From assembly GCF_024714495.1 (NCBI RefSeq), contig NZ_JAMZMJ010000004.1, forward strand, positions 388,728 to 452,727: a stretch of DNA of 64,000 bases, in the 5' to 3' direction. The position numbers and the translations under genes are program-made. Of this stretch, positions 44,004 to 53,516 are shown piece after piece; within the stretch, counting starts at the first letter, position 1; every line of letters begins with the position of its first letter. This DNA is from Marinoscillum pacificum. Lineage in GTDB: Bacteria > Bacteroidota > Bacteroidia > Cytophagales > Cyclobacteriaceae. Under the pieces are notes generated by a model. It was not told the origin of the DNA. It made no database searches and saw nothing but the letters and a program-made list of their open reading frames with translations.

Positions 44004-45226
44004 ACCTTTCCTACTTCATAGCTAGAAGGTATTTCCTTTCTAAGAAAAAGAAGAGCTTCATCAACATCATATCAATCATATCGATGTTGGTAGTAGCCAT
44101 AGGAACCATGGCATTAGTCATCGTTCTTTCTGTTTTCAATGGAATGGAAGACCTATTGCGTGGACTTTACGGAAGTGTAGATTCAAACCTGGTGGTGAAA
44201 CCGGTTGAAGGAAAGAGTTTCGAATATACTGAAGACATCAAGCTAGCAATCGAAGCCTTTGAAGACGTCACTTACATCACTGATGTACTGGAAGACAATG
44301 CATTGATCAAATACAACAATGCCCAGCGAGTAGCCAATGTAAAAGGTATCTCAGAAAATTTTATTGAAGAAGGTCGGCTAGATAATCATCTGGCATTCGG
44401 TGACCTGAAACTAAAAGAAGGAGATGTGAATTATGCGATTGTGGGCAGTGGGGTTCGCTATGACCTTTCCATCAATCCAAAAAATGACTTTTATACCATC
44501 CAAATGGTCTTCCCCGATGAGATAAAACCGGGAATGACCAACATAGACAAAATGTATCGATTGAAAAACATTTTGCCTGCAGGCGTATTCGCCATTGAAA
44601 AGTCCTATGACGACAACCTGGTTTTTGTTCCTGTAGATTTTGCAGAAGAACTATTCAATAAAAAGGGTAAAAGAACCAGCCTGGAAATTCAGCTAGGCGA
44701 AGGTGCTGATGTTAAAAACCTCAAGCAAGAAATTCAAACTGCTATTGGTGACCAGTTTGAAGTGCTTACCAATGATGAAGTACATGGAGGTCTTTATAAA
44801 GTATTGTCTTACGAAAAGTTTTTTGTGTTCCTGGCTTTTTCCGTAATTATTGGGATTGCATCCATCAACATTTTCTTTTCTCTTAGCATGCTGGCAATTG
44901 ATAAGAAGAAAGATGTGGCGATATTAACAGCACAAGGAGCGAGCAGAAGTTTGGTAAGAAACATATTCCTTTTCGAAGGATGCATTGTAGCATTTACAGG
45001 CGCATTTACAGGATTGGCGTTGGGATTACTCGTTAGTTTTGTCCAGCAAGAGTATGGCCTGATCGGAATGGGAATGGAAACAGCCATCATGAATGCCTAT
45101 CCAGTCAAGATTGAATGGTTAGATATTTTCTTCACCATACTTTGTATTGTGTGCATTACTTTAATTACAGCCATACAACCGGCCATCAATGCCTCTAAAA
45201 ACATTGCGCTCAACGAGTTGCAATAA
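44000..45226 (+). CDS. LolC/LolE-family ABC transporter permease (FtsX-like)
   Basis: A 408-residue permease starting with GTG. One N-terminal membrane helix (MLVVAIGTMALVIVLSVFNG), a periplasmic MacB-like domain (about 55-260), and three C-terminal helices of the FtsX domain. The opening FIARRYFLSKKKKSFINIIS and the DVAILTAQGASRSLVRNIFL segment are typical of LolC/E. In E. coli LolCDE frees lipoproteins from the inner membrane; in Bacteroidota a single LolE-like permease with a separate LolD is usual. It is coupled to rbfA. No ATPase gene is adjacent. Confidence 0.9.
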   Translation: MNLSYFIARRYFLSKKKKSFINIISIISMLVVAIGTMALVIVLSVFNGMEDLLRGLYGSVDSNLVVKPVEGKSFEYTEDIKLAIEAFEDVTYITDVLEDNALIKYNNAQRVANVKGISENFIEEGRLDNHLAFGDLKLKEGDVNYAIVGSGVRYDLSINPKNDFYTIQMVFPDEIKPGMTNIDKMYRLKNILPAGVFAIEKSYDDNLVFVPVDFAEELFNKKGKRTSLEIQLGEGADVKNLKQEIQTAIGDQFEVLTNDEVHGGLYKVLSYEKFFVFLAFSVIIGIASINIFFSLSMLAIDKKKDVAILTAQGASRSLVRNIFLFEGCIVAFTGAFTGLALGLLVSFVQQEYGLIGMGMETAIMNAYPVKIEWLDIFFTILCIVCITLITAIQPAINASKNIALNELQ

Positions 45227-45341
45227 TTTTTTTACATACAACGCAGTTTAAGTCAAAAATTCTAACCAATCTCTAACTTAGAAATTGGTGCTTTTTAGCT
45301 CGATTTTTATTAGCTTCGAAATTTGCCTAGCATTAAAAAGT

Positions 45342-48272
45342 ATGAAAGTTTCTCCGGATCAGCCCTTTCAAATAGTCTACTCTCTTTTTGAGCACGAATA
45401 CCTTGGATTCTTGTTCGAATCTTTTGTTATTCAGCTGAATGAGAAAGGTAACCTTACCTTTTCGCATCAGAATATCTCTGCACAAAATGCAGATGAGTTT
45501 GATTCTGGTCTTGATGCTAATGACTATGAGCTGATCAAAACTATGGATGAAATGCAGCAAAAAGCTGTGTTCAACCATTTCCACAAGAAGAAACTTAAAA
45601 TGGATGAGTTCTTCTTGAAAGTATTTGATAAAAAGGCAGGAGACAAACTTCTTCAAGAAGAAATAGATCGATATCTGGAGCGGAGAAGAGCTAAAGTTCT
45701 ATCATTAATGGCAGGCAAAGAGCTCTATGAGATGGGTAAAGATGGTGAGCCTGCTTGGAAAAAAATCAATATTTCCGAAGAGAAAGCAACCATTCTGTTT
45801 CATTTCAGAAGAAATGAAGAGAATACTCATTACTTCCCTACCATCAAATTGAATGGAGAAAAGGTTGATTTCTATCAAAACAACAGCCTCTTGTTGTGCA
45901 AAGAGCCGGCTTGGCTCGTTGTAAATGATACTTTGTTCACATTTGAGAAAGAGGTGAATGGCAAGAAGATCAAACCTTTTTTCAATAAGAAATTCATCCT
46001 TATCCCTAAAAACGTTGAAGAAACGTATTACAAGAAATTCGTTGCTCCTTTGATTGCATCCTTCGATGTGTACGCCAAAGGGTTTGAAATAAAATCAGAA
46101 GCACTCACTCCAACGCCTGTTCTTACATTTTCGGAGTTAGCAACAGCGGCTCAAACAACTGGCTCCCTTTTTGACAATAACAACAATGAAAACGGGGAAG
46201 AGTCTGTCAATAAAATCTTGTTTGAACTAAGCTTCAAATACGGAACCTATTCTTATAAAGCAGATAAGCTAAAGCAGGTAAGTGTTTCCATTGAAAAGCA
46301 TAACGACGACTATATCTTCCACAGAATCAAACGAGATTCTGCTCAGGAAAAAGACTATATCGAAACATTGAGTAAAACAGGACTTCAGCTGAAAAGCTCC
46401 CGTTCTACATTAAATAAGACCAACGCCATTTCCTGGTTAAATGAGAACCTATCTGAACTTAGGTCTAGAGGTTTTGAGATAAATCAGCAAGATGAATCGG
46501 TTAAAAAGTATTTCCTTGGCAATACGAGTATTGATCTGGAAATATCTGAAGGTATTGATTGGTTTGACATCAAAGCGATTATCAAGTTTGGTGATTACGA
46601 AATTCCATTTTCTGAAATTAGAAAGCACATACTTCATAAGCAACGAGAGTTTAAACTTCCAAGTGGAGAGTATGCGGTAATTCCAGACAGATGGGTAGAT
46701 GAATACAGTGATCTATTTGCCTTTGCTCATCAGGGTGATGACACACTCACACTGAATAAAATGCACGTGTCTTTGGTAAAAGACCTGAAAGACAACAACA
46801 ACGCCAAAGTAGCAATGACCAGAAAGCTTGAAAAGCTAATGGACTTTGATACGATAGAAGACGTGACTCTGCCTACAAAATTTAAAGGTGACTTGAGACC
46901 TTATCAGCAGGCTGGATTCAACTGGCTGCATTTCCTCAATGAATATGCTTTTGGTGGTTGTTTGGCAGATGACATGGGTCTTGGTAAAACTGTTCAGACA
47001 CTTACACTTCTTCAAAGTGAAAAAGAAAAGGACAATGGCTCTACCAGTCTTTTGATCATGCCAACCTCGCTTATTTATAACTGGGAGATGGAGGCCGGCA
47101 AGTTCACTCCAAACTTGAAAATATTAAACTATACAGGTACCAATAGAGACAAGGACCCTGAAAAGTTCGCTCGATATGATATAGTTATAACCAGTTATGG
47201 TATTGTAAGAATTGATTCAGAAATTTTAAGTCAATTCTACTTTAACTACATCATTTTGGATGAGTCTCAGGCTATTAAAAACCCAGACTCTATCATTTCC
47301 AAATCAGTACGTGAATTGAAGTCCAGAAGGAAACTCATTCTTACTGGTACACCAATAGAAAATAGCACATTGGATCTGTGGTCACAAATGTCCTTTGTTA
47401 ACCCTGGCCTCCTGGGAAGTCAGAAGTACTTCAAAACGGAATATCAAATTCCAATAGAGAAGAAAAGAGACGAGAATAGAACCAGGAAACTCAATGCGTT
47501 AATCAAACCATTCATACTTAGACGAGAAAAGACTCAGGTTGCTAAAGACCTTCCTGAGAAAGTGGAGAATATCCGTTATTGTGATCTGTCTGCGAAACAG
47601 CGCGAGTATTATGACAAGGAACGTGATCAATACAGGAACCAAATCCTGGATGTGATAGAACATGATGGAATTCAAAAGTCACAAATGATCTTACTCCAAG
47701 GACTTACTAAGCTCCGTCAAATTGCCAATCACCCGTCTATGGTGGATGAGGGCTATGATGGGGATTCTGGAAAGTTCGAAGACATCTGTCACATGATCTC
47801 CAATGCCTTGGGCAAAGATCATAAGTTGCTAATCTTCAGTCAGTTTGTGAAACACCTGAAGATCGTTGAAAAGTATTTGAAAGATGAGAAAATCAAATAC
47901 TCCTATCTGGATGGTTCTGTAAAAGATCGAAAAGGAGAAGTGGAGCGTTTCCAGAATAATGAAGATGTCACTGTTTTCTTGATTTCACTTAAAGCCGGTG
48001 GTTTAGGCCTGAACTTGACTCAGGCAGATTATGTATTCTTGTTGGATCCATGGTGGAACCCGGCTATTGAAGCACAAGCGGTTGATAGAGCTCACCGCAT
48101 TGGACAAACTAACAAAGTCTTTACCTATAAGTTCATCGCCAGAGATACGGTAGAAGAAAAGATCCTCAAATTACAACAAAGCAAGCTTCAGTTGGCTCAA
48201 GACCTGATCACTATAGAAGAGAGTTTTGTCAAAAGCCTAACCAAAGAGGATATTACCAAACTCTTCGATTAG
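45342..48272 (+). CDS. SNF2-family DNA-dependent ATPase/helicase
   Basis: From the ATG at 45342 (MKVSPDQPFQIVYSLFEHEY) it has 976 residues; the frame opens upstream only with TTG. The first 500 residues are a poorly conserved N-terminal region. The ATPase motor has motif I ADDMGLGKTVQTL (near residue 540), motif II with LDESQAIKNP, motif III LTGTPIENSTLDLWSQ, and the C-terminal lobe with KAGGLGLNLTQAD, DPWWNPAIEAQAVDRAHRIG and the final Q-rich helix. SNF2 proteins move along dsDNA and displace bound proteins; HepA/RapA-like roles in RNA polymerase recycling or repair are possible. It is monocistronic. Confidence 0.93.
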   Translation: MKVSPDQPFQIVYSLFEHEYLGFLFESFVIQLNEKGNLTFSHQNISAQNADEFDSGLDANDYELIKTMDEMQQKAVFNHFHKKKLKMDEFFLKVFDKKAGDKLLQEEIDRYLERRRAKVLSLMAGKELYEMGKDGEPAWKKINISEEKATILFHFRRNEENTHYFPTIKLNGEKVDFYQNNSLLLCKEPAWLVVNDTLFTFEKEVNGKKIKPFFNKKFILIPKNVEETYYKKFVAPLIASFDVYAKGFEIKSEALTPTPVLTFSELATAAQTTGSLFDNNNNENGEESVNKILFELSFKYGTYSYKADKLKQVSVSIEKHNDDYIFHRIKRDSAQEKDYIETLSKTGLQLKSSRSTLNKTNAISWLNENLSELRSRGFEINQQDESVKKYFLGNTSIDLEISEGIDWFDIKAIIKFGDYEIPFSEIRKHILHKQREFKLPSGEYAVIPDRWVDEYSDLFAFAHQGDDTLTLNKMHVSLVKDLKDNNNAKVAMTRKLEKLMDFDTIEDVTLPTKFKGDLRPYQQAGFNWLHFLNEYAFGGCLADDMGLGKTVQTLTLLQSEKEKDNGSTSLLIMPTSLIYNWEMEAGKFTPNLKILNYTGTNRDKDPEKFARYDIVITSYGIVRIDSEILSQFYFNYIILDESQAIKNPDSIISKSVRELKSRRKLILTGTPIENSTLDLWSQMSFVNPGLLGSQKYFKTEYQIPIEKKRDENRTRKLNALIKPFILRREKTQVAKDLPEKVENIRYCDLSAKQREYYDKERDQYRNQILDVIEHDGIQKSQMILLQGLTKLRQIANHPSMVDEGYDGDSGKFEDICHMISNALGKDHKLLIFSQFVKHLKIVEKYLKDEKIKYSYLDGSVKDRKGEVERFQNNEDVTVFLISLKAGGLGLNLTQADYVFLLDPWWNPAIEAQAVDRAHRIGQTNKVFTYKFIARDTVEEKILKLQQSKLQLAQDLITIEESFVKSLTKEDITKLFD

Positions 48273-48430
48273 TAGAGCTTCTATTTCTTCACTTCGCTAA
48301 GAAAAGTCCCAACATTCGACTAACTTAATTCTAGCTGGATTAAGAACTATTAGCTTTAGTGAGGAACACATTCAAAGAAATATTTGCATTAAGCATAGGG
48401 TGTCTTTCGGCTTTGTTGTTATTAAAACAA

Positions 48431-49687
48431 ATGCTGAAAAAGCTCGGACTATATTGCCTCCTGATAAACATGGCACTTTTTGTAAGTGCCCTGGGGTTCC
48501 CCAATGATGGACATGGACAAACCAAAATAGGGTTTGTCATGCCAGAAAAAGCTAGAAAGGTAGAGGTGCCTTTCGAGATCTATAATAACCTGATAGTCAT
48601 TCCTATCAGCATTAATAAAACCCTTACTTTAAAATTTATACTGGATACCGGAGCAGAATCGGCGATTCTTACAGAAAAGTTATTCGGAGACATTCTTGGC
48701 CTTAACTATGTCCGTCAAATCAATATCACTGCACCGGGTGAAATTGACTCACTGGAAGCCTTCGTAGCTACTAATATCACCATGAGCCTCCCTGGGGGAA
48801 TATCTGGGAAAGGGATCAATATGCTGGTTTTAAAAGAAGATTATCTAGAGTTAAATAAAAACCTTGGGGAAGAGATTTATGGCATCATTGGTTACGATGT
48901 TTTTAGTCGATTTACCATCAATGTTGATTATGATGATCGCATACTGACCTTCTATGACCCAGGAAATTACAAACCAAGAAGGTCTCAAGTTCGAATTCCA
49001 ATGGAAGTGGTTAACACCAAACCATACATCTCCATGACGGTACAACAAAAAGAAAAAGCTGATACAGTTACCTTAATGGTTGATTCGGGAGCTAGCCATG
49101 CCATGCTATTAGACGTGGATCATACAGATGACATTATGTTGCCCAATGATGTTCTTCCAACAGCATTAGGTCAAGGGTTAGGCGGTGAAATACCCGGAGT
49201 AATTGGGCGTATGGCCTCTTGCCAATTAAACGCGTTCAACTTTTCAGATCCACTTGTTTCTATCCCGGTTTCGGGAAGCTATATGAAGGCTATCAAAAGA
49301 GGCTCCAGACAAGGAACTATTGGTGGAGACATACTTTCCAGACTCAATGCTACTTTCGATTATCAGGGCAACAACCTGTACATCACTAAAGGCCAACGTT
49401 ACCGGGATAAATTTGAATTCAATATGAGTGGTATGCTACTTGGGGTTGTTGGGGATGAGTTGGATAGCATCCAGGTAATGAAAGTCCTAGATGATTCTCC
49501 CGCATCAGAAGTGGATATACAAACAGGAGATTACATTCTCAAAATGAATGGGAAAAGTATCGAAAACAGCACCTTTTCTGAAATCAGCACCTTATTAAGA
49601 AGTAAAGAAAATCGTAAAATCCATGTTTTGATACTTCGTGATGATAAAAAAATCAAACTAAAATTCAGGCTTAGAAGATTGATATAA
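48431..49687 (+). CDS. Secreted double retropepsin-like aspartic protease with PDZ domain
   Basis: The ATG at 48431 begins a signal peptide (MLKKLGLYCLLINMALFVSA); the GTG at 48359 would bury it behind 24 residues, so I use 48431 (418 residues). Two retropepsin-like half-sites follow: FILDTGAESAILT (D72) and LMVDSGASHAML (D218), each in a beta-rich lobe. Residues about 340-418 form a PDZ domain (VMKVLDDSPASEVDIQTGDY, ILKMNG). Similar proteins in Bacteroidota are called aspartyl protease family or clan AA. Two DT/SG motifs could make an active site within one chain. The substrate is unknown; location is periplasm or surface. Confidence 0.86.
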   Translation: MLKKLGLYCLLINMALFVSALGFPNDGHGQTKIGFVMPEKARKVEVPFEIYNNLIVIPISINKTLTLKFILDTGAESAILTEKLFGDILGLNYVRQINITAPGEIDSLEAFVATNITMSLPGGISGKGINMLVLKEDYLELNKNLGEEIYGIIGYDVFSRFTINVDYDDRILTFYDPGNYKPRRSQVRIPMEVVNTKPYISMTVQQKEKADTVTLMVDSGASHAMLLDVDHTDDIMLPNDVLPTALGQGLGGEIPGVIGRMASCQLNAFNFSDPLVSIPVSGSYMKAIKRGSRQGTIGGDILSRLNATFDYQGNNLYITKGQRYRDKFEFNMSGMLLGVVGDELDSIQVMKVLDDSPASEVDIQTGDYILKMNGKSIENSTFSEISTLLRSKENRKIHVLILRDDKKIKLKFRLRRLI

Positions 49688-49706
49688 CTTAGTTCTTCTA
49701 ACTTAG

Positions 49707-50831
49707 ATGATCATGTATGATGTCATCATAGTAGGCGGAGGACTCGGTGGTCTGATCAGTAGCATTTTATTGTCCAGAGGTGGACTTCACACACTATTAA
49801 TTGAAAAAAATTCCTATCCTTTTCACAGAGTCTGTGGAGAGTATATCTCGAATGAAGTCATTCCATTTCTTGAAAAACATGACTTATTTCCCCATGAACT
49901 GGATCCATCATCAATCAATGAACTCAAACTCAGTTCAACAAATGGGAGTTACTTTCAAAGGCCATTAGATCTCGGAGGGTTTGGTATTAGCAGATATGTA
50001 TATGACCTATGGCTAGCAGAAAAAGCCAGAGAATCCGGTGTAGAGATACTCCAAAACACCGAAGCACAAACAATTACAAAAACTGACAATTGGGAAGTTA
50101 TTACCAAGAGTGGCTCAACATATTACGGTCAGATAGTCATAGGAGCACATGGGAAGCGTGCAAAGCTGGACCAAAAACTAAAAAGGCCGTTTCTCAAAGA
50201 CCGGTCACCATTTGTAGGAGTGAAGTATCATGTAAAAGGCAATTTTGATCCAACGTCTATATCTCTGCATAATTTTAAAGGTGGATATTGTGGCTTTAGC
50301 AAAGTGGAGGGAAACACCTATAACCTGTGCTACCTAACTCATCGCGAACCGGTTAAAAAGCATGGAAGCATCCAAAACTTCGAGAAGAAGGTAATCATGC
50401 AAAACCCGCACTTAAATGACATCTGGAAAAGTGGAGACTTTGTATTTGATTCCCCATTCGTAATCAATGAAATCTCCTTCAAAGCCAAAGAACCCGTATT
50501 TGATGGGGTACTCATGATTGGGGACTCTGCAGGAATGATTACCCCTCTGGCCGGAAATGGTATGGCTATGGCAATTCGGTCTGCTGCCCTAATTTCAGAA
50601 ATCATTTTATCCAATCATGTGAAAGGGACGATTAATATTGCACAAATTGAAAAGCACTATACCTCCGAATGGAACCGCCAATTCAAAGCACATTTAAAAA
50701 GAGGTCAAGTAATTCAAAAGGTATTTTTTAGCAATCCTTTTTCATCAAACATTGCTGTTCTGACTGGAAAACTATTCGGCAACATCACCGATATCATCAT
50801 TCGTCAGACTCATGGCGAGCCATTTAGTTAA
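49707..50831 (+). CDS. FAD-dependent oxidoreductase, geranylgeranyl-reductase/UbiH-like
   Basis: A 374-residue flavoprotein with an N-terminal dinucleotide fold (DVIIVGGGLGGLISSILLSR), the HRVCGEYIS segment that matches the P-x-x-x-C-G motif of geranylgeranyl-reductase-like enzymes, and the second FAD motif MIGDSAGMITPLAGNGMAMA. No signal peptide. Relatives hydroxylate or reduce prenyl and aromatic substrates. The position next to a UbiA prenyltransferase, a type III PKS and a methyltransferase suggests a tailoring oxygenase or reductase for their product. The stop overlaps that of the convergent UbiA gene by 8 bp. Confidence 0.88.
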   Translation: MIMYDVIIVGGGLGGLISSILLSRGGLHTLLIEKNSYPFHRVCGEYISNEVIPFLEKHDLFPHELDPSSINELKLSSTNGSYFQRPLDLGGFGISRYVYDLWLAEKARESGVEILQNTEAQTITKTDNWEVITKSGSTYYGQIVIGAHGKRAKLDQKLKRPFLKDRSPFVGVKYHVKGNFDPTSISLHNFKGGYCGFSKVEGNTYNLCYLTHREPVKKHGSIQNFEKKVIMQNPHLNDIWKSGDFVFDSPFVINEISFKAKEPVFDGVLMIGDSAGMITPLAGNGMAMAIRSAALISEIILSNHVKGTINIAQIEKHYTSEWNRQFKAHLKRGQVIQKVFFSNPFSSNIAVLTGKLFGNITDIIIRQTHGEPFS

Positions 50832-51678
50832 GTATTAGATATAGAAAAAAGGCATTCAGGCAAGCTGATGAAATCAGATTCAATTTCATCGTATGATCAT
50901 AATCTGCCAATTGAAGACTTTTTCGAACTTTTAGATACCACATCCCAAAATAAACCAGCACAGGACTAAGAGCCGAAGTAAAAATTACTGCTGTGGTCAA
51001 TGAGAAATAGACATTGAAAAACAGCACATACAACGCCACCGAAACCGTAAAGCAGATGGCAGTAAAATGGAAAGTTCCTAGCACGCCCAAAATCAAACTC
51101 AGAGTGATGTCGCCGCGCTTCCCATCTTCATCATGCTGATAGACTTGTGTCATAGGGTAAGACCCAAAAAGAAGCAACGTGCTGAGAAGAGCACCCCATT
51201 GTATTTTAGTTGTGAATAAAACCTCCTCATGACTCATGCCAACTGCCACCATCAAAAAAGTAAAGTAACCCTGAAAAACACCAGCAGTTAACCATCCGAT
51301 TATTGGTCGTTTCTTCAATCGTATGGCCGGGTGGCTATAAGCTTTGCTCACCATACCATAAATAAATAACATCACAGCAAACTTCCATGAGATGGTCCAA
51401 CCAAAGGCTATGGCCAGAAGGTCAAGTAACCAGGAAATAGAGAATAATTCTCGTGTAACCTTCGGAGGAGTTTTAACCCCACCAATGCTTCCTTCATCCT
51501 TGTCAAAATAGCTATTGTAACCGTTGCTAGCAGGATATAAGAAAAAATGTAATATCCCGAAGACAACCACAAACCTTGACCATTCAAAATCTGGCAAACA
51601 AGCTATGGCAAAAAGGAAGACCGGTAAAAGAAAAAACGAAAATGGAAACCTTAAATGTATTAATGTCGACTTTTTCAT
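50824..51678 (-). CDS. UbiA-family prenyltransferase
   Basis: A 284-residue membrane protein with eight to nine helices. The first Asp-rich motif is SNGYNSYFDKDEGSIGG (D59, D61), matching N-x-x-x-D-x-x-D of the family with a shift, and the second is TQVYQHDEDGKRGD (about 175-188). UbiA enzymes attach a polyprenyl chain to an aromatic ring at the membrane. It lies between the flavoprotein and the type III PKS and is divergent from the latter with only 57 bp between start codons, so a shared regulatory region is likely. The acceptor may be the PKS product. Confidence 0.87.
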   Translation of the reverse strand: MKKSTLIHLRFPFSFFLLPVFLFAIACLPDFEWSRFVVVFGILHFFLYPASNGYNSYFDKDEGSIGGVKTPPKVTRELFSISWLLDLLAIAFGWTISWKFAVMLFIYGMVSKAYSHPAIRLKKRPIIGWLTAGVFQGYFTFLMVAVGMSHEEVLFTTKIQWGALLSTLLLFGSYPMTQVYQHDEDGKRGDITLSLILGVLGTFHFTAICFTVSVALYVLFFNVYFSLTTAVIFTSALSPVLVYFGMWYLKVRKSLQLADYDHTMKLNLISSACLNAFFLYLILN

Positions 51679-51735
51679 GCAGTTGAGTGAACCTCTTGCG
51701 AAAAGTTAGTTATTATTAACTAGCTTAATTAAAAT

Positions 51736-52833
51736 ATGTCATCATTCATTTCTTCTATCGGGACTGCTGTCCCGAAAAACAGGTTGAGTCAAAAGGATAT
51801 TAGAGAATTCATGATTAGACATCTTGGATCCTCAGAAGAAATCAGAAGAAATATAGAACTGATCTATCGCGCCAGTGGAATTGGCCACAGACATTCGGTA
51901 ATTTCAGATTTTGGAAGAGAAATTCAAGACTATTCATTCTTCCCACCTAGCTTAGAATTGGAACCTTTTCCTTCTGTAGCATCCAGAATGGCTCTTTATC
52001 AAAATGAGGCCATCAAATTAGCCAAGGAGGCTGCACTAAATGCAGTAAGTCACGAAACACTGAAAGAAATTACGCATCTGATAACCGTGTCTTGCACCGG
52101 TATGTATGCACCTGGTATAGACATTGAGTTGATCGAGGAGCTAGGTCTGAGAACCGACATTCAACGCACTTCCATCAATTTCATGGGCTGCTATGCGGCT
52201 TTCAATGCTCTGAAGATTGGTAACTCATTGGTTTCTTCAGAACCGAATAGCAAAGTTTTAATCGTAGCTGTAGAACTTTGTAGCATCCATTTGTTGAAAA
52301 ACACATCAGAAGATTCCATTCTCTCCAATGCATTATTTGGAGACGGTGCAGCAGCTGTTCTTATTGAAAGTAATCCAACATCAAAAGCTTTAGAGCTTAA
52401 GGGTTTTTACGCTGATATAGATACCTCTGGAAAAAATGCGATGGGTTGGTACATAGATGATTTCGGCTTTGACATGAAGCTGACTAGTGAAGTACCGGAG
52501 GTCATTAAAAAAGGAATTGCCAAGCTCACTCAAAAGCTTCTCAATCAACTCGAACTATCCGCTTCAGAAATCGATCATTTTGCAATCCACCCAGGTGGCA
52601 AAAAAATATTGAAGGTCATCGAAGAGGAGTTAAACCTAACAGCTGAGCACAATAAAATAGCATATGATGTGCTCTATAACTACGGAAACATGAGTTCTCC
52701 TACTGTCCTTTTTGTAATTAAAGAATTAATGAACCAACTCACCATCGAACAAAACGGTGATCATGTTTTGAGTTTTGCCTTCGGACCGGGTTTAACAATG
52801 GAAAGTATGTTACTAAAAGTTGTTCACTCATGA
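51736..52833 (+). CDS. Type III polyketide synthase (chalcone/stilbene synthase family)
   Basis: A 365-residue homodimeric condensing enzyme. The catalytic triad is clear: Cys152 (SINFMGCYAAFNALK), His285 (HFAIHPGGKK) and Asn318 (YNYGNMSSPTVLF). The upstream VSCTGMYAPGIDIEL loop and the final FAFGPGLTMESML are also typical. These enzymes extend an acyl-CoA starter with malonyl-CoA and cyclise it to pyrones, resorcinols or phloroglucinols. The linked methyltransferase and flavoprotein recall the SrsA-SrsB-SrsC set that makes phenolic lipids and quinones in Streptomyces. The stop overlaps the methyltransferase start (ATGA), so they are coupled. Confidence 0.94.
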   Translation: MSSFISSIGTAVPKNRLSQKDIREFMIRHLGSSEEIRRNIELIYRASGIGHRHSVISDFGREIQDYSFFPPSLELEPFPSVASRMALYQNEAIKLAKEAALNAVSHETLKEITHLITVSCTGMYAPGIDIELIEELGLRTDIQRTSINFMGCYAAFNALKIGNSLVSSEPNSKVLIVAVELCSIHLLKNTSEDSILSNALFGDGAAAVLIESNPTSKALELKGFYADIDTSGKNAMGWYIDDFGFDMKLTSEVPEVIKKGIAKLTQKLLNQLELSASEIDHFAIHPGGKKILKVIEEELNLTAEHNKIAYDVLYNYGNMSSPTVLFVIKELMNQLTIEQNGDHVLSFAFGPGLTMESMLLKVVHS

Positions 52834-53516
52834 ATCTATTGTCCAGGTCAAACGAACTTGAAATCATGGATGATCTGGATATCTCCGGAGAGGTTGTTCC
52901 GCAAACCCTGAAAGAGCTAGATACCATAAATCAGCTATTAGGTGGCAACCAAATTAGCCTTTCATCTTATAAGCAGATTTGTCAGAGGTTTTCAATTAAC
53001 TCCCTGGCTGATCTTGGTTGTGGTAGTGCAGATATTCTGATTAGAATGAACAAAATCAATCCAAAAGCTCAATATTTTGGGTTTGATGCTAATCCAAATA
53101 TTGTCACTTATGCCAACGAACATATTGCTGATTTCAACAACCTAAAAGCTCACTGCGAAAATATCTTCTCAAAGGAGTTTAAATCAAAATCATTCGATGT
53201 AATCCATTGCTGTCTATTTCTTCATCATTTTACTCATCAGGAGTTGGTAGACTTATTCAAGCAATTCAAAACTCAGGCAAAAAAGGCAATCATTGTAAAT
53301 GACCTACATCGTCACTTTTTAGCTTATCATAGTATCAAATGGATCACTCGATTCTTTTCCAAGTCCTATATGGTGAGAAATGATGCTGCCGTATCCGTGG
53401 CCAGAGGTTTTAAAAAGGCTGAACTTCTCACAATCTTAAAAGAAGCGGAAATCGAAAATTATAGCCTTTCCTGGAAATGGGCTTTTAGATGGCAGCTTGT
53501 CATCACTTGTGATTAA
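52830..53516 (+). CDS. Class I SAM-dependent methyltransferase
   Basis: A 228-residue Rossmann-fold methyltransferase with motif I LADLGCGSADILIRM, the acidic ribose-binding residue in QYFGFDANPNI, and motif IV-like FDVIHCCLFLHHF. The short N-terminal region (EIMDDLDISGEVVPQTLKEL) is shared by methyltransferases found beside bacterial type III PKS genes. By context it should O- or C-methylate the PKS product or a derived phenol. It overlaps the PKS gene by 4 bp and the convergent surface-protein gene by 14 bp. Confidence 0.9.
   Translation: MNLLSRSNELEIMDDLDISGEVVPQTLKELDTINQLLGGNQISLSSYKQICQRFSINSLADLGCGSADILIRMNKINPKAQYFGFDANPNIVTYANEHIADFNNLKAHCENIFSKEFKSKSFDVIHCCLFLHHFTHQELVDLFKQFKTQAKKAIIVNDLHRHFLAYHSIKWITRFFSKSYMVRNDAAVSVARGFKKAELLTILKEAEIENYSLSWKWAFRWQLVITCD

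Noticed and set aside
45285..45341. TTG-initiated extension of the SNF2 gene
   Set aside because: TTG is a rare start, and the ATG at 45342 gives a natural N-terminus.
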